Source of the DNA: Lacipirellula parvula
GTDB lineage: Bacteria; Planctomycetota; Planctomycetia; Pirellulales; Lacipirellulaceae
Direction of reading: 5' to 3'
Assembly (NCBI RefSeq): GCF_009177095.1
Contig: NZ_AP021861.1
Span: 3,702,501-3,766,500, forward strand
DNA: 64,000 nucleotides
Positions 62,991-64,000 of this stretch are shown one piece after another. Within the stretch, counting starts at the first letter, position 1; each line of letters opens with the position of its first letter. The position numbers were made by a program, and so were the translations under genes. Under the pieces are notes generated by a model. That model was not told where the DNA came from. It ran no database searches and was given only the letters and a program-made list of their open reading frames with translations.

Positions 62991-63326
62991 TCAGTTCGCC
63001 ACGCGATCCACGCGGCGCCGACCCGCTTGGTCGAGCAACAGCCGAATCTCGCGCTGCTGCTCGTGCAACAACTCCAGCTGCGCCGAAAGCGACTCCAGCA
63101 ACAAATCGTCCTGCGACTGCGACTCCGTCGCCGTGTGCGAACTGTCGCGGCGGCTTCCGCGCTCCTTGAGCATCGGCATCGACTCGTCGGCAAACGCCGC
63201 GTCGACGGCATGCGGCTGCAGGTCGATGTTCGCGTCGCTGCGCACCGGGCTCGCCATCGGACCGCGCGCCCGGCGCGAACCGACGATGCCTGTTCCCTCA
63301 GCGGTTTCTCGAATTTCTGCACGCAT
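62991..63326 (-). CDS. Hypothetical protein with coiled-coil tail
   Basis: ATG 63326 (MRAEIRETAEGTGIVGSRR) gives 111 residues. The N-terminal half is polar and probably unstructured; residues about 75-105 (DLLLESLSAQLELLHEQQREIRLLLDQAG) form a short amphipathic coiled coil. It lies 71 bases after the GGDEF gene on the same strand and may be cotranscribed. It is a small regulatory or structural partner at most; I recognise no family. Confidence 0.6.
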   Translation of the reverse strand: MRAEIRETAEGTGIVGSRRARGPMASPVRSDANIDLQPHAVDAAFADESMPMLKERGSRRDSSHTATESQSQDDLLLESLSAQLELLHEQQREIRLLLDQAGRRRVDRVAN

Positions 63327-63396
63327 CTCGCATCTCCCCACGAATTGCCGGCGATGTCCGCCGGACTTATTTGCACGATGACCTCGCCGCGGCCGC

Positions 63397-64000
63397 TTAG
63401 CGCGCCCCGGCCGGCAGCGGACGCGCGTCGGCGTCGACTTCCTTGGCCATCAAGTAAGATTTCAAACTTTGCAGCGCCATCCGCGCCCGTTCCATCTGAT
63501 CGTCCCGGCGACGGTTCCGCCGCTTCTTCGGACGAATCGAAACGTTGATCACGGTCTGAGCGTAGCTCCCCGCTGCGAGGCCGAAGCTGTTGGTCTTCTC
63601 GAGCCGCTCTTCGCTGAACTCCAGCTCCAGGCGATACGCGCTAGGCCGATCGGCCTTCCGCCGATTCTGCCCGACGCGGTCGCTCGAGATTTCAATTTCC
63701 ACGCGGTTATCGCGAATCGAAATAATCTTCGCTTGCTGATCGGTGACAAAGCCGCGCAGCTTCTCGATCGCAATGTCGATTGGCACTTCGGTCGTCAGCT
63801 TCGTTTCAATGAGCGGCGTCGAGCGGAAGAACCCGAAGTCCCACCACTTCTTTTTCGGCGCCTGAAGTTGTTCTTTTTTGCTGCCGAGTTGGACCACTTG
63901 GTTGCGTCCCTGTTCCTTCGCCATCAGCAGCGCGGAGTCCGAACGCCGCAGCAGCGTCTCGGGCGTGTCGCCCGACTGCAGCTGCGCGACGCCGAAGCTG
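63397..64000 (-). CDS. C-terminal end of a GGDEF domain protein (partial)
   Basis: The frame runs off the right edge. On the minus strand the first visible part reads SFGVAQLQSGDTPETLLRRSDSALLMAKEQGRNQVV, the standard ending of a GGDEF domain (the usual form is SIGVA, then PExLL, then AK-GRN). An additional domain of about 160 residues follows (KKKWWDFGFFRSTPLIETKLTTEVPIDIAIEKLRGFVTDQQAKI to the stop), basic near its end (RPKKRRNRRRDDQ), which I do not recognise. Since the active-site loop is off the window, catalytic competence is unknown. The methionine inside AKEQGRN is not the start. Confidence 0.85.
   Translation of the reverse strand, partial: SFGVAQLQSGDTPETLLRRSDSALLMAKEQGRNQVVQLGSKKEQLQAPKKKWWDFGFFRSTPLIETKLTTEVPIDIAIEKLRGFVTDQQAKIISIRDNRVEIEISSDRVGQNRRKADRPSAYRLELEFSEERLEKTNSFGLAAGSYAQTVINVSIRPKKRRNRRRDDQMERARMALQSLKSYLMAKEVDADARPLPAGAR

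Overview
The window reads as chromosome of a planctomycete, most like the Pirellulales (inference from gene families, not from a marker gene). The signs are two DUF1559 pseudopilin-like proteins with the H-x9-DG C-terminal motif, PEP-CTERM anchors often preceded by dockerin-like repeats, a DUF1552/DUF1592 pair with a CxxCH haem motif, a propeller-cytochrome c protein, high GC, and many intergenic nested palindromes. No rRNA, tRNA, insertion sequence, phage gene or CRISPR array was recognised.

Positions 1-47.7 kb form one large carbohydrate-catabolism region. From left to right: a sugar-acid dehydratase of the enolase superfamily with a truncated downstream gene at the edge; an EF-hand lipoprotein; a DUF1559 protein; two LamG-like PEP-CTERM surface proteins; a DHDPS/KDG-aldolase family enzyme; a PQQ-type propeller and a mutarotase-like protein; a minus-strand run of hydroxyacid dehydrogenase, Ldh2-type dehydrogenase, FAH-family hydrolase and fused 2-oxoacid dehydrogenase E1 plus E2; a divergent GntR/FadR regulator; then MFS sugar porter, propeller-cytochrome and SDR; divergently an Nramp-like carrier, KDG kinase and a GH36-like glycosidase; a cytochrome P450; a second GH36-like enzyme with two more PEP-CTERM proteins; KDPG aldolase; a P-loop kinase; a third GH36-like enzyme; the DUF1552/DUF1592 pair; a PhoPQ-type alpha/beta hydrolase; and a 2,5-dioxovalerate-type aldehyde dehydrogenase.

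The main discovery is that seven intergenic regions between 6.1 and 44.6 kb carry nine copies of a 17-bp dyad, consensus WWTTGTAWKAYAATTWN, matching the TNGTNNNACNA pattern of FadR-subfamily GntR operators. One copy lies between the GntR gene and the operon it faces. I infer a single regulon covering polymer attack (three GH36-like enzymes, LamG-like surface proteins), a P450 that could demethylate methylated sugars, uptake, and several routes for sugar acids: KDG kinase plus KDPG aldolase; aldolase/dehydratase plus semialdehyde dehydrogenase; and SDR plus FAH hydrolase plus lactate-type dehydrogenase feeding a 2-oxoacid dehydrogenase.

Positions 47.7-64 kb hold unrelated genes: a DUF1559 protein, small hypothetical proteins, NADAR and GNAT enzymes, a TetR-controlled ABC/HlyD efflux operon, a zinc alcohol dehydrogenase, a degenerate GGDEF protein, a small conserved protein, a low-complexity lipoprotein, Mn-type superoxide dismutase and, at the right edge, the end of a GGDEF protein. 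This part is rich in five families of nested palindromic repeats and contains none of the regulon operators that I could see.
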